From the NCBI GenBank assembly GCA_905235825.1, contig CAJONH010000193.1, forward strand, positions 1 through 10,377: 10,377 nucleotides of DNA, read 5' to 3'. The notes under the pieces were generated by a model that saw nothing but the letters and a program-made list of their open reading frames with translations, was not told where the DNA came from and ran no database searches. The DNA is from Candidatus Gastranaerophilales bacterium. GTDB taxonomy: Bacteria; Cyanobacteriota; Vampirovibrionia; Gastranaerophilales; Gastranaerophilaceae. Shown here piece after piece: positions 8,910 through 10,377 of this stretch (its first letter is position 1; every line of letters starts with the position of its first letter). Both the position numbers and the translations under genes were made by a program.

Positions 8910-9661
8910 ATAACCTCACTTCCGTCGAAAACGGGGCCGTCTTTGCAAACTGTTGCATTTGCAACTTTGCCGTCTTTCATTATATTTATAACGCAGCCTC
9001 TGCAAACACCAATGCCGCATGCCATGACTTTTTCCATTGCAATCTGTGTTTTTATATCAAAAGTTTTTCCGATATCGGCGACGGTTTTTAGAACAACGGA
9101 AGGGCCGCAAGCATAAATAATCTCCGGATTATAATCTTGAATTATTTGACCTAAATAATTTAAAACACTGCCTTTCTCCCCAATAGAGCCGTCATCGGTA
9201 TATATTTTATCAAGATTGACACAGCTCGGAATTTCTGATTTATTTAGAAATCCTGAAATTAACATGTTTTCTATATTCATTTTATCAAGGGTATTTTTTA
9301 AAAACGACATTGGTGCGATGCCGATACCTGCACCAACAAGCAGAGATTTTGACTCTTTAATATCAAAACCGTTGCCAAAAGGCCCTGCAATATCAATAAA
9401 ATCACCCTTTCGGAGTGATTTTATATAATTTGTTCCTTTTCCTCTTTCTTTAAATAATATACCTATAATGTTTTTTGAATTTGAAAAAACACTAAAAGGA
9501 CGTCTTAAAGTTAACCCGTCGCAATATATTGAAATAAACTGTCCGGGGAGAATGTCAACGGGAAAACCCAAGTCTGTTTCTATCAGATAAGAGCTTACTG
9601 ATACTTTTTCAATGTTATAAACTTTTGCTTTATGTATTTTTTTAGTTAATGTAAGTGTCAT
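8900..9661 (-). CDS. pyrK: Dihydroorotate dehydrogenase electron-transfer subunit
   Basis: This 253-residue protein carries FAD and a [2Fe-2S] cluster and moves electrons from the PyrD FMN to NAD+. An N-terminal FAD-binding barrel has RRPFSV at 53-58. A nucleotide-binding domain has LLVGAGIGIAPMSF at about 107-120 and ACGP at 184-187. The cluster ligands are four cysteines at 215, 220, 223 and 239 with spacing CX4CX2CX15C, as expected. It is the first full gene of the operon. The start at 9661 has AGGA four bases upstream and lies only about 28 bases after the T-run of the putative attenuator, so its expression depends on read-through. Having pyrK first, directly before pyrD, is common for class 1B systems. 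Confidence 0.97.
   Translation of the reverse strand: MTLTLTKKIHKAKVYNIEKVSVSSYLIETDLGFPVDILPGQFISIYCDGLTLRRPFSVFSNSKNIIGILFKERGKGTNYIKSLRKGDFIDIAGPFGNGFDIKESKSLLVGAGIGIAPMSFLKNTLDKMNIENMLISGFLNKSEIPSCVNLDKIYTDDGSIGEKGSVLNYLGQIIQDYNPEIIYACGPSVVLKTVADIGKTFDIKTQIAMEKVMACGIGVCRGCVINIMKDGKVANATVCKDGPVFDGSEVIWL
8914..8918 (-). promoter_or_regulatory. Ribosome binding site of pyrD
   Basis: TGAGG lies four bases before the pyrD ATG and within the 3' end of pyrK. It supports the ATG at 8909 as the true start and shows that this organism uses Shine-Dalgarno sequences. Confidence 0.75.
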
Positions 9662-9665
9662 TTTT

Positions 9666-9669
9666 TCCT
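9666..9669 (-). promoter_or_regulatory. Ribosome binding site of pyrK
   Basis: AGGA is followed by four A bases and then the pyrK ATG at 9661. It lies downstream of the attenuator hairpin, so the hairpin does not mask it directly. That favours transcriptional over translational control of the operon. Confidence 0.7.
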
Positions 9670-9688
9670 GCTTATTCTTAATTTTTAT

Positions 9689-9720
9689 AAAAAAAAGAAA
9701 AGCAAATTTGCTTTTCTTTT
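9689..9720 (-). terminator. Rho-independent terminator in the pyr leader (putative attenuator)
   Basis: Bases 9693-9720 form a perfect 28-base inverted repeat: 14-base arms meeting at 9706/9707, or roughly a 12-bp stem with an AATT loop. The stem contains three G-C pairs. In the minus direction it runs into eight consecutive Ts (9696-9689), four of which pair in the lower stem and four of which follow it. It lies between the only good minus-strand promoter (9791-9819) and pyrK. Since no other minus-strand gene exists upstream for it to terminate, it most likely works as an attenuator. In the plus direction only four Ts follow the repeat's last C and no gene is upstream, so that orientation is less likely to be meaningful. 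Confidence 0.8.
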
Positions 9721-9757
9721 ATAATATATATTTACTTTTAAATATATCTAGTTTCAT
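9719..9757 (-). CDS. Putative pyr leader peptide (12 codons)
   Basis: The short ORF reads MKLDIFKSKYIL and stops with TAA at 9721-9719. The last two bases of the stop are the first two bases of the terminator stem. A ribosome halted at this stop would cover most or all of the 5' arm of the hairpin and keep it from forming, which is the geometry expected of coupled transcription-translation attenuation. The codons are mostly A and U, so the message is rich in uridine. Weak points: no convincing Shine-Dalgarno sequence precedes the ATG (only AGAAAG, rather far upstream), and short ORFs arise easily by chance in AT-rich DNA. Confidence 0.4.
   Translation of the reverse strand: MKLDIFKSKYIL
9726..9747 (-). 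repeat. Inverted repeat in the pyr leader, possible pause hairpin
   Basis: A perfect 9-bp inverted repeat with a 4-base loop lies wholly inside the leader ORF, 5 bases upstream of the terminator stem. It is entirely A-T, so it is weak. In RNA it could act as a transcription pause hairpin that lets a ribosome catch up with polymerase. It could also be a chance feature of AT-rich sequence. Confidence 0.35.
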
Positions 9758-9790
9758 TGATACTTATACTTTCTGATTGGATTTTACAGT

Positions 9791-9819
9791 ATTATCCTTC
9801 TAAAAAAATACAAAGTCAA
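9791..9819 (-). promoter_or_regulatory. Sigma-70-type promoter of the pyr operon
   Basis: On the minus strand TTGACT (9819-9814) is separated by exactly 17 bases from GATAAT (9796-9791). Each hexamer differs from consensus at one position. Transcription should start near 9785, giving a leader of about 120 bases before pyrK. It is the only strong minus-strand promoter I see upstream of the operon. Confidence 0.75.
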
Positions 9820-9958
9820 TTCATGAACTTATATAAATTTACAATGCAAAACAATTTAAAAGGAGATGAGTTTCCGTACTAGAACACGGTAAAGAGAGCG
9901 TTAAAAAGGTATTATTAAGAAATATTTCATAAAAAATAAAAATATTTAAAAAAAAGAC

Positions 9959-9987
9959 TTGCAAAAAAAAATTCTTTGTTTTATATT
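9959..9987 (+). promoter_or_regulatory. Plus-strand promoter P1, upstream of a putative stable-RNA operon
   Basis: TTGCAA (9959-9964) and TATATT (9982-9987) are spaced by 17 bases. A long A/T tract upstream (about 9920-9956) resembles an UP element. The start site would be near 9993-9995, at a GC-richer sequence. The promoter faces away from the pyr operon. Confidence 0.6.
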
Positions 9988-9993
9988 AATTGA

Positions 9994-10140
9994 GCGGGCA
10001 TTAACCGAGAGGGGCAATGAGGTCAGCAGCTTGTTGAAGAATAGTTACAATAAGCGGTTTGAATGAAAGCTCTAAGTTTGGAAGATTTAAATGATTAATT
10101 TTTATTCGGCCCGAAAATAACACAAATTGGTGTTATTTAT
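9994..10140 (+). ncRNA. Structured non-coding stretch between promoters P1 and P2
   Basis: It begins at the expected P1 start and has no credible ORF. Complementary segments nest: CGGGC at 9995-9999 with GCCCG at 10109-10113, AACCG at 10003-10007 with CGGTT at 10055-10059, and GCTTGT at 10029-10034 with an interrupted partner at 10047-10055. It ends with a 9-bp hairpin (10115-10138) followed by a weak T-rich stretch. It could be the upstream part of an rRNA leader or a separate small RNA. I recognise no known RNA family, including SRP RNA, tmRNA, 6S or T-box. Confidence 0.3.
10115..10138 (+). repeat. Perfect 9-bp inverted repeat, possible weak terminator or processing hairpin
   Basis: The arms AAATAACAC (10115-10123) and GTGTTATTT (10130-10138) pair perfectly around a 6-base loop. 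The 3' arm ends in TTATTTAT with no clean U-run, so termination would be weak. It sits just before promoter P2. Confidence 0.5.
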
Positions 10141-10191
10141 CTTGAAAAGTTCACTTCAAAAATCTGCATACAAAATAAAAATAAAAAAGTA

Positions 10192-10219
10192 TTGACATAA
10201 AAAATTGAGGTGCTAAGAT
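10192..10219 (+). promoter_or_regulatory. Plus-strand promoter P2, likely main promoter of a stable-RNA operon beyond the window
   Basis: A perfect TTGACA (10192-10197) is followed after 16 bases by TAAGAT (10214-10219), preceded by TG at 10211-10212 as an extended -10 element. An A-rich tract at about 10170-10190 resembles an UP element. The quality and the tandem arrangement with P1 are typical of rRNA operons. Confidence 0.7.
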
Positions 10220-10225
10220 ACAAGA

Positions 10226-10377
10226 TGTCGCTTGAAAGAGTGGCTTTGAGATAAAGCAAAATGAAGTCAGGAAAGAGAACCGAGATTTTATTCTGCTGAG
10301 AAAAAAATAGAACATTGACAAAAGAATATGAAGAACGAAGAAATACCTGTTGATTTTGAATAAAAATGAACGGACAA
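10226..10377 (+). other. Putative rRNA (or other stable-RNA) leader running off the window
   Basis: This stretch downstream of P2 has no convincing coding sequence. It contains a small hairpin (GCTTT and AAAGC around 10243-10258) and a segment near 10309-10322 that resembles the boxA-like GTTCTTTGACAA found before 16S genes in several phyla. The 16S sequence itself is not reached, so the assignment is inference. Confidence 0.35.

Noticed and set aside
9758..9785. Possible PyrR-binding loop in the first part of the pyr leader
   Set aside because: The ATCCAATCAGAAAG region lacks the GAGAGG-type loop core and flanking stem of known PyrR sites.
9820..9827. TTCATGAA palindrome directly upstream of the pyr -35 box, as a possible operator
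   Set aside because: Only 8 bases, does not extend into longer symmetry, and matches no operator I recognise.
9873..9888. Small hairpin CCGT/ACGG with CTAG in the loop as a LexA-like or other operator
   Set aside because: The stem is only 4 bp and the half-site spacing does not fit the LexA boxes I know.
9866..9892. Eight-codon plus-strand ORF (MSFRTRTR) preceded by AAAGGAG
   Set aside because: The purine-rich motif directly touches the ATG with no spacing, and no plus-strand promoter lies close upstream. Probably chance.
10328..10363. Eleven-codon plus-strand ORF (MKNEEIPVDFE)
   Set aside because: No ribosome binding site; it lies in what looks like a stable-RNA leader.
10366..10377. ATG near the right edge opening a frame to the window end
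   Set aside because: Only four codons are visible and no Shine-Dalgarno sequence precedes it, so no gene can be supported.

Overview
The window holds a complete de novo UMP biosynthesis operon, all on the minus strand, in AT-rich bacterial DNA. Reading in the direction of transcription from about 9785 down to 158, the order is promoter, short leader, pyrK, pyrD, pyrE, pyrB, pyrC, a pyrF::carA fusion gene, and carB. The genes overlap by 1 to 11 bases or lie 3 bases apart, so they should be one transcript with coupled translation. Every enzymatic step from glutamine, bicarbonate and ATP to UMP is encoded. CarA/CarB make carbamoyl phosphate, PyrB makes carbamoyl aspartate, PyrC dihydroorotate, PyrD/PyrK orotate, PyrE OMP and PyrF UMP. 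No pyrR or pyrI gene is present in the window.

Two things stand out. First, OMP decarboxylase (last enzyme) and the small subunit of carbamoyl-phosphate synthase (first enzyme) are one continuous 614-residue open reading frame. The CarA part has no start codon of its own at the expected place, so the fusion looks real. It links the enzyme that makes UMP to a subunit of the enzyme that UMP usually inhibits. Second, between a good promoter and pyrK lies a strong hairpin with an eight-T run, oriented to stop transcription before pyrK. A 12-codon leader ORF ends exactly at the base of that hairpin. I see no PyrR-binding sequence. This suggests a leader-translation or UTP-sensing attenuator similar in principle to enterobacterial pyrBI.

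From about 9900 to the right edge the plus strand shows two well-formed sigma-70-type promoters with A/T-rich upstream tracts (-35/-10 at 9959-9987 and 10192-10219), followed by structured non-coding sequence. I infer, without proof, that this is the tandem promoter and leader region of an rRNA operon or other stable-RNA gene starting just beyond the window. The pyr operon would then be divergent from it. Nothing between 9760 and 10377 looks like a normal protein gene.

The left edge (1-157), downstream of carB, carries two palindromic elements. One looks like a dispersed extragenic repeat of the type found in many AT-rich bacterial genomes. No clear rho-independent terminator for the operon is visible there.

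Taxonomy cannot be fixed from this window. AT-rich codon use, GAGG/AGGA ribosome binding sites, a class 1B PyrD/PyrK pair and the extragenic repeat would fit a gut-type uncultured lineage such as Melainabacteria/Gastranaerophilales or something comparable, but this is only a guess.
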